Assembly (NCBI GenBank): GCA_029210175.1
Contig: JARGPL010000043.1
Span: 62,001-126,000 of the forward strand
Length of the DNA stretch: 64,000 nucleotides
Reading direction: 5' to 3'
Source of the DNA: Minwuia sp.
GTDB lineage: Bacteria; Pseudomonadota; Alphaproteobacteria; Minwuiales; Minwuiaceae
Under the pieces are notes generated by a model that was not told where the DNA came from, ran no database searches, and saw only the letters and a list, made by a program, of their open reading frames with translations. Position numbers and translations under genes: made by a program. This document shows, in pieces, positions 26,177 to 37,177 of this stretch (the stretch's first letter is position 1; each line of letters starts with the position of its first letter).

Positions 26177-29100
26177 GCGGCACCAGCAGGGTACAGGGAC
26201 GCGGCCTGGTCGACCGCAGCCGCCCCGTCACGTTCCGCTTTGACGGACGCGAGATTCGCGGGTTCGAGGGCGACACGATTGCATCCGCTCTGCTGGCCAA
26301 CGGCGAGATCATGGTGGGCCGCAGCTTCAAGTATCACCGCCCCCGCGGCATCGTCGGCGCGGGCAGCGATGACCCCGCTGCCATGGTGCAGGTTGGCGAT
26401 GATGCCGCCGCAACCGACCCCAACGTCATGGTCACGACGCAGGAGATCCATGCAGGATTGCAGGCCGGTCCGCAGAACTGCTGGCCCAGCCTGAAATATG
26501 ACATCGGTGTGCTGAACGACGTCTTCATGCGGTTCTTCCCCGCTGGTTTCTACTACAAGACCTTCATGGGATCGGACCGCTTCCGCTGGCTGAACTGGAT
26601 GACGTTCGAGCCGCTGATCCGGGCTGCGGCCGGTCTGGGCAAGGCCCCGTCGAAGCCGGATCCGGACAGCTATGAATCGGTCAACCGCCATTGCGATGTG
26701 CTGGTCATCGGGGCAGGCCCGGCTGGCCTGGCGGCGGCAACGAACGCGGCGAGGTCAGGGGCCCGGGTGATCCTGGTCGAGGAAACGCCGCACCTTGGCG
26801 GCAGTCTGCTCGCGTCCGATGGCGACACCACCACAATTGGTGGCAAATCCGCTGCTGACTGGGTCGAGGCCCAGAAACAGAAGCTGTCGGAAAATCCGGA
26901 TGTCACGGTTCTGACGCGGACCACGGCCTTCGGTTATTACGCCATGAACTTCGTGGGGCTGATCCAGCGGGTAAAGGATCATCTGCCGGAACATCAGCGC
27001 GACGCGAAACAGCCGCGCCAGCGGGTCTGGCGCATCCGTGCCAAGCAGGTCGTGCTGGCGACCGGTGCGATCGAACGCCCGCTGGTGTTCAATGAGAATG
27101 ATCGCCCTGGCATCATGCTGGCCAGCGCCGTCCGCACGTTCCTGCATCGCTATGGCGTGCTGGCGGGCAAGCGCATCCTGATCTTCGCGAACAATGACAG
27201 CGCCTGGCAGACCGCATTCGATATTCGCGCTGCGGGCGGGGAAGTCGCCGGGATCGTGGATGTACGCCGGGATCTGGATGAAGGTCTGGCGCTGCGGGCG
27301 TTGAAGGCCGGAATCTCCGTGCATCCCCGTACGGCAATTGTCGGAACCCACGGCCGCCACCGTGTCGACAGCGCCTTTGTCGCCGGGCTGGACGATGGCG
27401 GCAATATCCGTGGAACGCGCAGCCGCATCGAATGCGACCTGATCGCGGTTTCCGGTGGCTGGAATCCCAACGTGGCCCTGTTTGCGCAGTCCCGTGGCAA
27501 GCTGAAATGGGACGAGGGCCTGGCGAGCTTCCGCCCCGGCCAGTCCTGGCAGGAAGAGCGCTCTGCCGGGGCCTGCAACGGCACCCTGGACCTTGCCGAT
27601 GCGATTGCCGAAGGGGCGAAGGCGGGCATGGAAGCGGCGCGTGCTGCCGACTTCACGGTGCGCGCGGTCAAGCAGCCAGCGGTGGAGACCGATGCGGTTC
27701 AGACCCTGAATCTTGTGCCTGTCTGGCAGGTGCCATCCGGTCTGCCGCGTGAGAAGACCAAGGCCTTTGTCGATCTGCAGGATGATGTGAAGGCATCTGA
27801 CCTGCAGCTGGCGACGGAAGAAGGCTATGATTCCGTCGAACATGCCAAGCGCTACACCACGCAGGGCATGGGCACTGATCAGGGCAAGACTTCCAACGTC
27901 AATGCGTTTGGCATCATGGCCGAAGCCCGCGGCATCACGGTGCCGGAAGTCGGAACAACCACCTTCCGCCAGCCTTACCGGCCGGTCACGATCGGTGCCC
28001 TGGGTGGACAGCATGTGGGCGCGCACTTCATGCCGCGCCGGGGTACGCCGATGCATGACTGGCACCGGGCGCAGAACGCGATCTTCGAACCCGTGGGTGA
28101 CTGGTTGCGTGCCCGCGCCTATCCGAAGGCGGGGGAAAGCTTTCAGGCTGCCGTGCAGCGAGAGGCAAGGGCGGCCCGGACGACAGCGGGATTGCTGGAT
28201 GCCACGACGCTCGGCAAGATCGATATCAGGGGCAAGGACGCCCGCACGTTCCTCAACCGTGTCTATACCAACGCCTGGTCCAAGCTGGCGCCCGGGCATT
28301 GTCGCTATGGCCTGATGCTCGGCGAAGACGGCATGGTCAGTGATGACGGTGTGACCGCCTGCATCGCCGACGACCATTTCCACATGACAACCACGACCGG
28401 CGGTGCGGCGAGCGTGCTGCAGAAACTGGAAGACTACCTGCAGACCGAATGGCCGGACCTGGATGTCTGGCTGACCACGGTGACGGAGCAATGGGCCGTG
28501 GCTGCGATCTGCGGGCCGAAGGCAGAACAGATCGTGGCCTCCATCGTTGATGGCATCGACCTCGATCCGGCGGCATTTCCGTTCATGACCTGGCGGGACG
28601 GCAAGATCGGCAGTGTCCCGGCACGGGTCTTCCGCGTGTCGTTCACCGGTGAGGTTTCCTATGAGATCAATGTGCCGGCCACCTATGGCCACTGGCTGTG
28701 GGAGCAACTGATCGCGGCTGGCAAGCCGCATGGTCTGACGCCCTACGGCACGGAAGCGATGCATCTGCTGCGGGCGGAAAAGGGTTTCATCATCGTGGGT
28801 CAGGAAACCGACGGCACCGTCACGCCCGGCGACCTGCGGATGGACTGGGCCGTGGCGAAGAAGAAGGGCGATTTCATCGGCAAGCGATCCCTGTCGCGCA
28901 GCGATACCATGCGCGATGATCGCAAGCAGCTTGTCGGCCTGCTGACCTTTGATGGCGATCATGTCCCGATGGAAGGGGCGCAGATCATCGGAACGGCGGA
29001 TGAACCAGCCCCGCCGGTTCCCATGCAGGGCCATGTCACATCCGCCTATTTCAGCCCCAACCTGGGGCGTTCCATCGCCATGGCATTGATCAAGCGTGGC

Positions 29101-29211
29101 GGCCAGCGGATGGGTGAAACAGTCTGGATCGCCCGCAATGGCGACAAGCCGGTGCCTGCGAAGATCGTCGGTTACGACTTCCTGGGTGACGCGAAGGGAG
29201 AAGCCGCATGA
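26173..29211 (+). CDS. soxA: Sarcosine oxidase subunit alpha
   Basis: The 1012-residue large subunit. An N-terminal ferredoxin-like fold without cluster cysteines (RPVTFRFDGREIRGFEGD) is followed by an NAD-binding domain (VIGAGPAGLAAATNAARSG near 178-196) and, from about 630, a GcvT-like folate domain that transfers the sarcosine methyl group to tetrahydrofolate, giving 5,10-methylene-THF. Translation starts at GTG overlapping the soxD stop, and the stop overlaps the soxG start (ATGA). A long open frame on the opposite strand is a shadow. Confidence 0.96.
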   Translation: MSGTSRVQGRGLVDRSRPVTFRFDGREIRGFEGDTIASALLANGEIMVGRSFKYHRPRGIVGAGSDDPAAMVQVGDDAAATDPNVMVTTQEIHAGLQAGPQNCWPSLKYDIGVLNDVFMRFFPAGFYYKTFMGSDRFRWLNWMTFEPLIRAAAGLGKAPSKPDPDSYESVNRHCDVLVIGAGPAGLAAATNAARSGARVILVEETPHLGGSLLASDGDTTTIGGKSAADWVEAQKQKLSENPDVTVLTRTTAFGYYAMNFVGLIQRVKDHLPEHQRDAKQPRQRVWRIRAKQVVLATGAIERPLVFNENDRPGIMLASAVRTFLHRYGVLAGKRILIFANNDSAWQTAFDIRAAGGEVAGIVDVRRDLDEGLALRALKAGISVHPRTAIVGTHGRHRVDSAFVAGLDDGGNIRGTRSRIECDLIAVSGGWNPNVALFAQSRGKLKWDEGLASFRPGQSWQEERSAGACNGTLDLADAIAEGAKAGMEAARAADFTVRAVKQPAVETDAVQTLNLVPVWQVPSGLPREKTKAFVDLQDDVKASDLQLATEEGYDSVEHAKRYTTQGMGTDQGKTSNVNAFGIMAEARGITVPEVGTTTFRQPYRPVTIGALGGQHVGAHFMPRRGTPMHDWHRAQNAIFEPVGDWLRARAYPKAGESFQAAVQREARAARTTAGLLDATTLGKIDIRGKDARTFLNRVYTNAWSKLAPGHCRYGLMLGEDGMVSDDGVTACIADDHFHMTTTTGGAASVLQKLEDYLQTEWPDLDVWLTTVTEQWAVAAICGPKAEQIVASIVDGIDLDPAAFPFMTWRDGKIGSVPARVFRVSFTGEVSYEINVPATYGHWLWEQLIAAGKPHGLTPYGTEAMHLLRAEKGFIIVGQETDGTVTPGDLRMDWAVAKKKGDFIGKRSLSRSDTMRDDRKQLVGLLTFDGDHVPMEGAQIIGTADEPAPPVPMQGHVTSAYFSPNLGRSIAMALIKRGGQRMGETVWIARNGDKPVPAKIVGYDFLGDAKGEAA

Positions 29212-29831
29212 CCGCGCCTGTCCGCCGTTCACCCCTGGCGCATCGCAAGCCCGCGTCAGCGCCCGACGACCTGCTGCATCTCAGCGAGCGGGCTTTCGAC
29301 GCCAAGATCGTGCTGCGTGGCACCCCCGACATCCTGGGTCCGGCACTTGCAGAAGTTGCCGGTGTCGAGATGCCCGAACCGACCCGCAGCACGACCAGTG
29401 ACCGCCACCGCCTGCTCTGGCAGTCGCCGGACGAGTTTCTGCTGCTGGGACCGAAGGACACCGAACTGGCTCTGCTGGATGCGCTGCAGGCTGCACTCGA
29501 CGGTGCCCATGTCCAGATCGTCAACGTTTCGGATTATCACACCACACTGGTTCTGGCGGGGCCGAAGGCGCGCGAGACCCTGATGACGCTTTCGACGCTG
29601 GACCTGCATCCCCGGGGGTTCACGGTCGATCAGGTCGCAGGCACGACGTTCGGTCATGCACTCGGATGGCTGGTCCAGACGGCAGATGACGAGGCGGAAG
29701 GCGGCCCGGTGTTCGAGATTCTGGTACGCTGGTCACATGCCGACTATCTGTTCTGTGAACTGACCCATGGGGCGCGGGCTTTCGGCATGCCTGAATCGAA
29801 GCCCCTCAGCGGCGAGCTGATGGAAATCTAG
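29208..29831 (+). CDS. soxG: Sarcosine oxidase subunit gamma
   Basis: A 207-residue GcvT-like small subunit. VNVSDYHTTLVLAGPKARETL and DLHPRGF are characteristic, as is the C-terminal WSHADYLFCELTHGARAFG segment. It supports the folate-binding face of the alpha subunit. Its ATG overlaps the soxA TGA. Last gene of the operon; the next gene converges on it. Confidence 0.93.
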   Translation: MTAPVRRSPLAHRKPASAPDDLLHLSERAFDAKIVLRGTPDILGPALAEVAGVEMPEPTRSTTSDRHRLLWQSPDEFLLLGPKDTELALLDALQAALDGAHVQIVNVSDYHTTLVLAGPKARETLMTLSTLDLHPRGFTVDQVAGTTFGHALGWLVQTADDEAEGGPVFEILVRWSHADYLFCELTHGARAFGMPESKPLSGELMEI

Positions 29832-29862
29832 AAGATCGGACGTCCGGATCACCTGTTCTTCG

Positions 29863-30165
29863 TCAGATGTTGTCGGTCTTGATGGTCAGTTTCGCGATCG
29901 GATCGGGGGCGAACAACAGTTCACATCGCGTTGTCGCAATGTCGCGGGCTTCGGATGCACCGACTGCCGTGTGGTTCACGACAGCGCTGGACAGGGACTG
30001 GACACAGTGTGCCCTGGCCTGATGCAGTGCGGCAGACTGGTCCTGCTGCCGCGTCGGAGCAACCGGCGACACGTCGAATGGAGCCAACGCCGCCAGCGCC
30101 ACACCGCAAAATGTGACACAGAACGTGACTCCGATCAGAAATTGACGTGTTGGCCGCATGAACAT
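29863..30165 (-). CDS. Small secreted protein of unknown function
   Basis: A 100-residue protein with a signal peptide (MFMRPTRQ then a hydrophobic core ending ALAALA). The mature part holds two cysteines (AHCVQSL and TTRCELL) that could form one disulfide. No family was recognised. A second in-frame ATG two codons later is equally possible. Codon third positions are GC-rich as in neighbouring genes, which supports it being real. Confidence 0.55.
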   Translation of the reverse strand: MFMRPTRQFLIGVTFCVTFCGVALAALAPFDVSPVAPTRQQDQSAALHQARAHCVQSLSSAVVNHTAVGASEARDIATTRCELLFAPDPIAKLTIKTDNI

Positions 30166-30292
30166 GCTTCGGCAAACTTCCTCACTGGTGCGGTTGTCCC
30201 GCTTGGCAAGGTCATCGCAAGCGCCGGGCCAGTCACGCGAAGCTGATCATGCGAGGGGTGCAGGGCAGGCAGAACGGTCATTGTTCCGCAGG

Positions 30293-30314
30293 CTCAACGA
30301 TTTCTCAACGATTT
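30293..30314. repeat. 11-bp tandem direct repeat
   Basis: CTCAACGATTT occurs twice head to tail in the 285-base gap before the prolyl aminopeptidase gene. It could be a regulator half-site pair, but a repeat this short may be chance. Confidence 0.3.
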
Positions 30315-30450
30315 GCCCCGGTGGTCTGCTGGCCACGGTCGCTGAGCCCGATTAGGTCTGGAAATGGCCGGGTGCGGATGGTACCCCGACGCGAGTCCCG
30401 CTCAACAATGGGTCGCGGGCTGAACTGACCACGCTGATGCAGAGGACGCC

Positions 30451-31419
30451 ATGCCAGACACCCTGAGCCGCCGCAGTCTGTACCCCCGTATCGACCCCTA
30501 TGATCAGGGGTTCCTGAGCGTCTCCGATCGGCACACCATCCATTTCGAACAGTGCGGCAATCCATCAGGCAAACCGGTCGTCGTTGTTCATGGCGGTCCC
30601 GGCGGCGGCAAGAAGCCCGACGACCGGCGCTTCTTCGACCCGGAAGCCTATCGCGTGATCCTGTTCGATCAGCGCGGTTGCGGGATGAGCCGCCCGCATG
30701 CCGAACTGGAAGGGAACACGACCTGGGATCTGGTTGCGGACATGGAACGTCTGCGGACCCATCTGGGGATCGATACCTGGCAGGTGTTCGGTGGATCATG
30801 GGGCAGCGCGCTCGGACTGGCCTATGCCCAGACGCACCCCGACAGGGTCAGTGAGCTTGTCATGCGGGGCATCTTCACGCTGCGTGATGCTGAGCTGAAG
30901 TGGTTCTATCAGGCGGGTGCCGGTGCAATCTTTCCCGACAGCTGGGAAGGATACCTGGCGCCGATCCCGGAGGATGAGCGCGACGACATGATCGCCGCCT
31001 ATTACAGGCGCCTCACGTCCGATGACCACGCCGTGCAGCTGGAGGCCGCCCGGGCCTGGAGCATGTGGGAAGGCGGCACCTTGAGCCTGCACACGGACCC
31101 GGGTCGGGTGAACGATTTTGGTGATGAAGAGTTCGCCCTCGCCTTCGCGCGTATCGAGTGCCACTACTTCATCAACAAGGGCTTCTTCGAGCACGATGGC
31201 TGGCTGATCGACAATGTCGATCGTATCCGGCATCTGCCCTGCACGATCGCGCAGGGGCGCTATGACGTGGTGACGCCGATGATGACAGCATGGGCGCTGC
31301 ACAAGGCCTGGCCCGAGGCGGATTTCCGCCTGGTTCCTGATGCGGGGCATGCAGGGTCCGAGCCAGGCATCGTTGACGAGCTGATCAGGGCAACTGATGC
31401 ATACCGGATGAGGGCCTGA
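30451..31419 (+). CDS. pip: Prolyl aminopeptidase
   Basis: A 322-residue alpha/beta-hydrolase of peptidase family S33 that removes N-terminal proline. The oxyanion loop HGGPGGG (47-53), the family DQRGCGMS block, the nucleophile S116 in GGSWGSAL, the Asp in GRYDVVTP and the His in DAGHAG are all present. Typical length. It stands eight bases ahead of chpT and may share its transcript. Confidence 0.94.
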   Translation: MPDTLSRRSLYPRIDPYDQGFLSVSDRHTIHFEQCGNPSGKPVVVVHGGPGGGKKPDDRRFFDPEAYRVILFDQRGCGMSRPHAELEGNTTWDLVADMERLRTHLGIDTWQVFGGSWGSALGLAYAQTHPDRVSELVMRGIFTLRDAELKWFYQAGAGAIFPDSWEGYLAPIPEDERDDMIAAYYRRLTSDDHAVQLEAARAWSMWEGGTLSLHTDPGRVNDFGDEEFALAFARIECHYFINKGFFEHDGWLIDNVDRIRHLPCTIAQGRYDVVTPMMTAWALHKAWPEADFRLVPDAGHAGSEPGIVDELIRATDAYRMRA

Positions 31420-31426
31420 TACCGCG

Positions 31427-32041
31427 ATGATTGACCTGAACTTCTCCGCGCTGCTGTCTTCGCGAATCTGCCACGATCTTGTCGGCCCTATCGGTGCCTT
31501 GTCGAATGGCATCGAACTGATGGAACTGGAAGACGATCCGGCCATGGCGACCGACGCGCTGGACCTGTTGAAGATGTCGGCCAACAACGCCTCCAATCGG
31601 CTGAAATTCCTGCGGCTGGTCTTTGGTGCCTCAGGTGGCGATGCGATGCCTCTGGCCGTGTCGGAAGCGCGATCAGCGGCGCTGGCATTCTATGAAGATC
31701 AGCGACTGGACCTGGACTGGCCCCTGGCCGACGGGCCTGACCCGGCGAAGAGCCGTGTCCGCCTGCTGCTCAACCTCATCATGTCAGCGGCCTTTGGCAT
31801 GGTGCGTGGCGGTACGCTGTCCGTTCACCTGTCGGATACCGAGGTGCGACTGACAGCCGTGCATGAGCGTGCGCAACTGTCGGATGAAGTCTGCTCGGCC
31901 CTGCTGGGCACGCGTCAGGCGGCCACGGTGGAGGATGCCCGCATCATCGAGGCGTTCCATGCGGCCTTGCTGGCGGAGGCGGAGGGGATCCGTATTCAGG
32001 TGACCAATTCACCGGGGCAGTTTGTCATTTCGGCGGCCTGA
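31427..32041 (+). CDS. chpT: Histidine phosphotransferase ChpT
   Basis: A 204-residue pseudo-histidine-kinase phosphotransferase. The DHp-like helix carries the phosphorylated histidine H16 in SSRICHDLVGPIGALSNGIEL-type sequence and is followed by a degenerate ATPase-like domain. ChpT relays phosphate from CckA to CtrA and CpdR, controlling the alphaproteobacterial cell cycle or motility. The ATG lies seven bases after the pip stop. Its presence is a strong marker of an alphaproteobacterial chromosome. Confidence 0.9.
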   Translation: MIDLNFSALLSSRICHDLVGPIGALSNGIELMELEDDPAMATDALDLLKMSANNASNRLKFLRLVFGASGGDAMPLAVSEARSAALAFYEDQRLDLDWPLADGPDPAKSRVRLLLNLIMSAAFGMVRGGTLSVHLSDTEVRLTAVHERAQLSDEVCSALLGTRQAATVEDARIIEAFHAALLAEAEGIRIQVTNSPGQFVISAA

Positions 32042-32075
32042 ATTATCTATTGAGGCTGACAGTGGGAGACTGACC

Positions 32076-32645
32076 TTGGACGCACTTGATCTGATCGTGA
32101 AACGGGCCTCCGTGCCGCCGCGCCTGCATGAGGACTCCGACCTCGACGATGCCGCGCTGGACCAGATCTTCGCGGCAACGGTCACAGCGCCGGATCACGG
32201 ACTGGTGCGCCCCTATCGTTTCATCACGATCCGCGGCGCGGCACGCAATCGCCTGGGCGATGTCTTTGCCGAAGCCGCGCTGATGCGGAACCCGGACGCG
32301 GAACCCGGCGTCATCGAGAAAGACCGGCTGAAGCCGCTGAGGTCGCCGGTTGTCGTGGCCGTCATTGCCTGCATCACGCCGGACCACCCGAAGGCCCCGC
32401 CGGTGGAGCAGATGCTGACCGCTGGCATGGCCGGATACAACATGGTGCTTGCGGCGCAGGCCATCGGTCTCGGTGGCATCTGGCTGACCGGTGCGCCGAC
32501 CTATGATGCCCACGTGCAGGCCGCGCTGGGGGTGCAGGCTTCCGAGGAACTGCTGGGCTTTGTGTATCTTGGCCAGCCGAAACGCGACTTCAAGGCACCG
32601 CGTCGGCCGGACTGGCGGGACTTCGTGACCAGCTGGGATGAATGA
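32076..32645 (+). CDS. Nitroreductase family protein (YdjA-like)
   Basis: A 189-residue FMN-dependent nitroreductase-fold protein. The N-terminal LIVKRASVPPRL matches the RRS motif region that binds FMN, APDHG lies at the expected substrate side and GLGGIWLTG is the C-terminal flavin block. It most resembles the small YdjA type. TTG is taken as the start since GGGAG precedes it and it gives the family N-terminus; another TTG at 32022 would overlap chpT. The physiological substrate is unknown. Confidence 0.85.
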   Translation: MDALDLIVKRASVPPRLHEDSDLDDAALDQIFAATVTAPDHGLVRPYRFITIRGAARNRLGDVFAEAALMRNPDAEPGVIEKDRLKPLRSPVVVAVIACITPDHPKAPPVEQMLTAGMAGYNMVLAAQAIGLGGIWLTGAPTYDAHVQAALGVQASEELLGFVYLGQPKRDFKAPRRPDWRDFVTSWDE

Positions 32646-32655
32646 TCAGGAATGA

Positions 32656-34011
32656 TCAGTCCTGGCTGTTCCTGCCACGAAAGACCGTCTCCATCTTTCG
32701 CCGGTAGGCCACCGTGGGGTCCGTTTCGTCAATGTCCACATCGTCGTAGGTGATCACCGCGTCTTCGGCCATGTCGTGGCGCAAGCGGACACCGTGCGCC
32801 AGACCCAATGGCAGGCAGTTGTCCATCAGCGAGTCGTGGGCGCGCCGCAGCTTTCCGAACACGGTGAACCCGCCTTCACCATCCAGCATCTCGCCCGCTT
32901 TCAGGCCCCGTTTCGCAGTCGCCACCACGTCGCCGCGAAATCCCCTGGCGCGTCCGGTCGGTTCGCCGCGCAGGGCGGCAGAGGCGACGGATACACCGAG
33001 TTCCAGTCCGATGAGGTGATAGGGACGCCAGAGTGCCGCATAGTCGCCTGTCGGATCGGTCACCAGCCCGTAATCGGCGAAGCAGTTACGGACATATTCG
33101 TCCGGTGCCCGGAACGTCACGTAGACCCCCCAGCGCAGATCGTTGGGCACGGGCTGGCCGTCGTGGGTCTCGCAGGAAACGACTTCGACCGTGCCGTCCG
33201 TATCCAGCAGCCCGCCAACCGTGCGCGGGCGCAGCAGGGTCGAAAGTTCATTGACCGAAGCGGGCGGGAACGCCAGCCCGCGCCGTTCCGGTGTCAGGCC
33301 GCAGGCATTGGAAACCGCCGCCATCTCGATGGCCGACTTGGTGCCGTCCAGGAACGAATTGAACATCTGCGGGTTCATGCCGGACGCCGCCGCCCGTTCC
33401 GGTGTCAGGCCATAGTGCGACCAGACGGTGTCGGGCGTGGAGCGATGATAGATCGGGCGATACTTGGTGCCCTTGCCGGCGCAGACAACGTCGAGGCCAA
33501 TCGCTCTGGCCCAGTCCACTTGTTCCGCGATCAGGGCTGGCTGGTCGCCATAGGCCATGGAATAGACCACACCGGCGCTGTCGGCTTCTTCGGCCAGCAA
33601 GGGGCCGGCGAGCACATCCGCCTCCACATTCACCATCACCACATGCAGGCCATTGGCAAAGGCAGCCCGCGCGTGGCGGATACCTGCTGCCGGGTGGCCA
33701 GTGGCGTCGATGATCACCTGCATGCCGTTCTGACCGATCAGCGCCATCGCGTCCTGACCACACCAGGTGGTGCCGGTGTCGATGGCATCTGCCGGGCTGC
33801 GGGCGGCAAGCTGAGTGTCAGGCCAGCCCGTCTCGGTGCAGGACAGACGTGCGCGACCTTCGGTCAGGTCAGCAATACCGACCACATGCATGCCGGGTGT
33901 GCGGCGCGCCTGAGCCAGGAACATGGACCCGAACTTGCCAGCCCCGATCAGGCCGACACGTACCGGCTCCCCCAATTCCTGTGCCTGCAGCAGCAGATGA
34001 TGTAGGTTCAA
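32656..34011 (-). CDS. Homoserine dehydrogenase-like protein with SAF domain (COG4091 type)
   Basis: A 451-residue NAD(P)-dependent oxidoreductase-like protein. A Rossmann domain (VRVGLIGAGKFGSMF near residue 17-31) is followed by a catalytic-like region with NVEADVLAGPLL and AYGDQPALI, and by a C-terminal SAF-like domain (KAGEMLDGEGGF). It belongs to the 'predicted homoserine dehydrogenase' group, which is distinct from Hom and is often found with sugar-acid or polyol catabolism genes. Its reaction is not known and no pathway genes are adjacent here. Confidence 0.78.
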   Translation of the reverse strand: MNLHHLLLQAQELGEPVRVGLIGAGKFGSMFLAQARRTPGMHVVGIADLTEGRARLSCTETGWPDTQLAARSPADAIDTGTTWCGQDAMALIGQNGMQVIIDATGHPAAGIRHARAAFANGLHVVMVNVEADVLAGPLLAEEADSAGVVYSMAYGDQPALIAEQVDWARAIGLDVVCAGKGTKYRPIYHRSTPDTVWSHYGLTPERAAASGMNPQMFNSFLDGTKSAIEMAAVSNACGLTPERRGLAFPPASVNELSTLLRPRTVGGLLDTDGTVEVVSCETHDGQPVPNDLRWGVYVTFRAPDEYVRNCFADYGLVTDPTGDYAALWRPYHLIGLELGVSVASAALRGEPTGRARGFRGDVVATAKRGLKAGEMLDGEGGFTVFGKLRRAHDSLMDNCLPLGLAHGVRLRHDMAEDAVITYDDVDIDETDPTVAYRRKMETVFRGRNSQD

Positions 34012-34096
34012 GGTCGCAAGCTCCCGCCATTCATAAGGACAACGAGCAGGTTATACGCCGAAGAACGCGTCGCGAAACCTATAGTTCGGCGGCTGT

Positions 34097-34519
34097 CTAC
34101 TGCCCGGAGCGCTTGCCGTAAATGGCCAGTAAGACTGTATAGTCGTCACGGGTTTCGTAATCCTCATGCCCCACGACGATCAGGTCTTCTGCCTGCAACT
34201 CGCCGACGACGCCCTTGAAATCCTTTTCGGATGCATCGGAACCTTCATCCTCACAGACATCCCGGTCATCGCGCACCAGCCCCTCGACAATGCGGCAGTT
34301 GCCGCCCGTGACGATGTCCAGTGCCAGATCGCTGGCCCCCTTGTTATAGGCAACGGTGCCGGTCAGGGACGCGAGGGAAACCAGCTCGCCAATGCCGACG
34401 CCCGCCGCGAACGGGAGGGCACAGCCGCCGGAAAGTCCAAGGGTGGCGAAAAGCACGCTGCAGCAAGCCAATCGGCGGGCGATGGAGCGGGGGGTGCGTG
34501 GTGAGCAAATTGTACGCAT
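34097..34519 (-). CDS. Small lipoprotein of unknown function
   Basis: A 140-residue protein with an Arg-rich n-region, a hydrophobic core and a lipobox LSGGC (Cys32). The mature part has AYNKGASDLALDIVTGGNCRIVEGLVRDDRDVC-like spacing, with two cysteines, a pattern recalled from small alphaproteobacterial lipoproteins. The ATG at 34519 has AGGAAGG upstream and suits the signal peptide better than the longer open frame. Function unknown. Confidence 0.72.
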   Translation of the reverse strand: MRTICSPRTPRSIARRLACCSVLFATLGLSGGCALPFAAGVGIGELVSLASLTGTVAYNKGASDLALDIVTGGNCRIVEGLVRDDRDVCEDEGSDASEKDFKGVVGELQAEDLIVVGHEDYETRDDYTVLLAIYGKRSGQ

Positions 34520-35807
<1,288 letters not shown>

Positions 35808-35827
35808 GTCATTCTGTCGACGTGGCC

Positions 35828-35860
35828 CGCCCGGCACCCTTCAGGTCACGGTGCTGGGCG
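35828..35860 (+). terminator. Hairpin between mdh and sucC
   Basis: CGCCCGGCACC and GGTGCTGGGCG pair over 11 bp with one G-T wobble around an 11-base loop, 20 bases after the mdh stop. No T run follows, so it more likely stabilises or processes the mRNA, or attenuates partially, than terminates fully. Confidence 0.4.
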
Positions 35861-35980
35861 GTTGCGCCCGGGGTGGGCTGCCGTTACGTTGGCGGCGTCC
35901 GGTCGGGGGTCGTCCACGCATGCGTGGGGGGAGGTCCTTGAGCGGCCCGTCCCTGGTTTCCAACGATAATCCGGAACATC

Positions 35981-37177
35981 ATGAATATTCACGAATATCA
36001 GGCGAAAGCACTTCTGCGGAAGTATGGCGTCGCCACACCGAAGGGCGCGCCCGCGTTCACGGTCGAGGAAGCGGTCAAGGCCGCGAATGAACTTGGTGGT
36101 CCGGTCTGGGTCGTCAAATCACAGATTCATGCCGGTGGCCGTGGTGCCGGCCGGTTCGTGGGCAAGCCGGATGGCAAGGGCGGCGTTCGCGTCTCCACAT
36201 CCGTTGATGATGTCCGCACGAACGCCGAGGAAATGCTGGGCAACGTGCTGGTCACGAAGCAGTCCGGTGCCGAGGGCAAGCAGGTCAATCGCCTCTATAT
36301 CGAAGATGGCTGTGACATTGCACGGGAACTGTACCTGTCAGTCCTGCTGGATCGCGCGACGAGTGCTGTGACCTTCATTGCCTCCGCTGAGGGCGGCATG
36401 GAGATCGAGGAGATCGCCGAGAGCAATCCTGAAAAGATACTGCATTGCCCGGTTGATCCCGCGACAGGCATCCAGGGGCATCACTGCCGCCGGATCGCCT
36501 ATTTCCTGGGCCTTGAAGGCGATCAGGTGAAGTCGGCGACGAAGTTCATCACGGCGCTGTACAACGCATTCATCGAACTGGATGCCAGCCTGGTGGAAAT
36601 CAACCCGCTGGTGGTGACCGGCGCAGGTGAAGTCATCGCGCTGGATGCCAAGATGAACTTCGACGACAACGCGCTCTATCGCCACAAGGAAGTGGCCGAA
36701 CTGCGCGACGTCGAGGAAGAAGACCCGATGGAGGTCAAGGCCTCCGAGTATGACCTGAACTATGTGAAGCTTGACGGCTCCATCGGCTGCATGGTGAACG
36801 GTGCCGGTCTGGCCATGGCGACCATGGACATCATCAAGCTTTATGGCTCCGAACCGGCCAACTTCCTCGACGTTGGCGGCGGTGCCACCCGAGAGAAGGT
36901 GACGGAAGCGTTCAAGATCATTCTTTCCGATCCGAACGTGCAGGGCATCCTGGTGAATATCTTCGGCGGCATCATGCGTTGCGATGTCATCGCGGAAGGT
37001 GTTGTTGCGGCGGCCCGCGAAGTCTCGCTGGACAAGCCGCTGGTCGTGCGGCTGGAAGGCACGAATGTCGATCTCGGCAAGAAGATCATGGCCGAATCGG
37101 GCCTGACCATCATTGCTGCCGACAACCTGGCCGATGCGGCCGAGAAGATCGTCACTGCGGTGAAGGAGGCTGCCTGA
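35981..37177 (+). CDS. sucC: Succinyl-CoA ligase subunit beta
   Basis: The 398-residue ATP-grasp subunit of succinyl-CoA synthetase. [17 protein letters not shown] and the [11 protein letters not shown] nucleotide-binding block are diagnostic, and [15 protein letters not shown] lies near the C-terminus at the subunit interface. Its stop overlaps the sucD ATG by one base, so the two subunits are made in step. Confidence 0.97.
   Translation: MNIHEYQAKALLRKYGVATPKGAPAFTVEEAVKAANELGGPVWVVKSQIHAGGRGAGRFVGKPDGKGGVRVSTSVDDVRTNAEEMLGNVLVTKQSGAEGKQVNRLYIEDGCDIARELYLSVLLDRATSAVTFIASAEGGMEIEEIAESNPEKILHCPVDPATGIQGHHCRRIAYFLGLEGDQVKSATKFITALYNAFIELDASLVEINPLVVTGAGEVIALDAKMNFDDNALYRHKEVAELRDVEEEDPMEVKASEYDLNYVKLDGSIGCMVNGAGLAMATMDIIKLYGSEPANFLDVGGGATREKVTEAFKIILSDPNVQGILVNIFGGIMRCDVIAEGVVAAAREVSLDKPLVVRLEGTNVDLGKKIMAESGLTIIAADNLADAAEKIVTAVKEAA

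Noticed and set aside
26755-29232. 825-codon open frame on the minus strand opposite soxA
   Set aside because: It is an antisense shadow created by GC-biased third positions of soxA; the sense protein has complete SoxA domains and the shadow has none.
29837-29846. Palindrome CGGACGTCCG between soxG and the converging small gene
   Set aside because: Ten bases with no loop cannot form a stable terminator and no T run follows.
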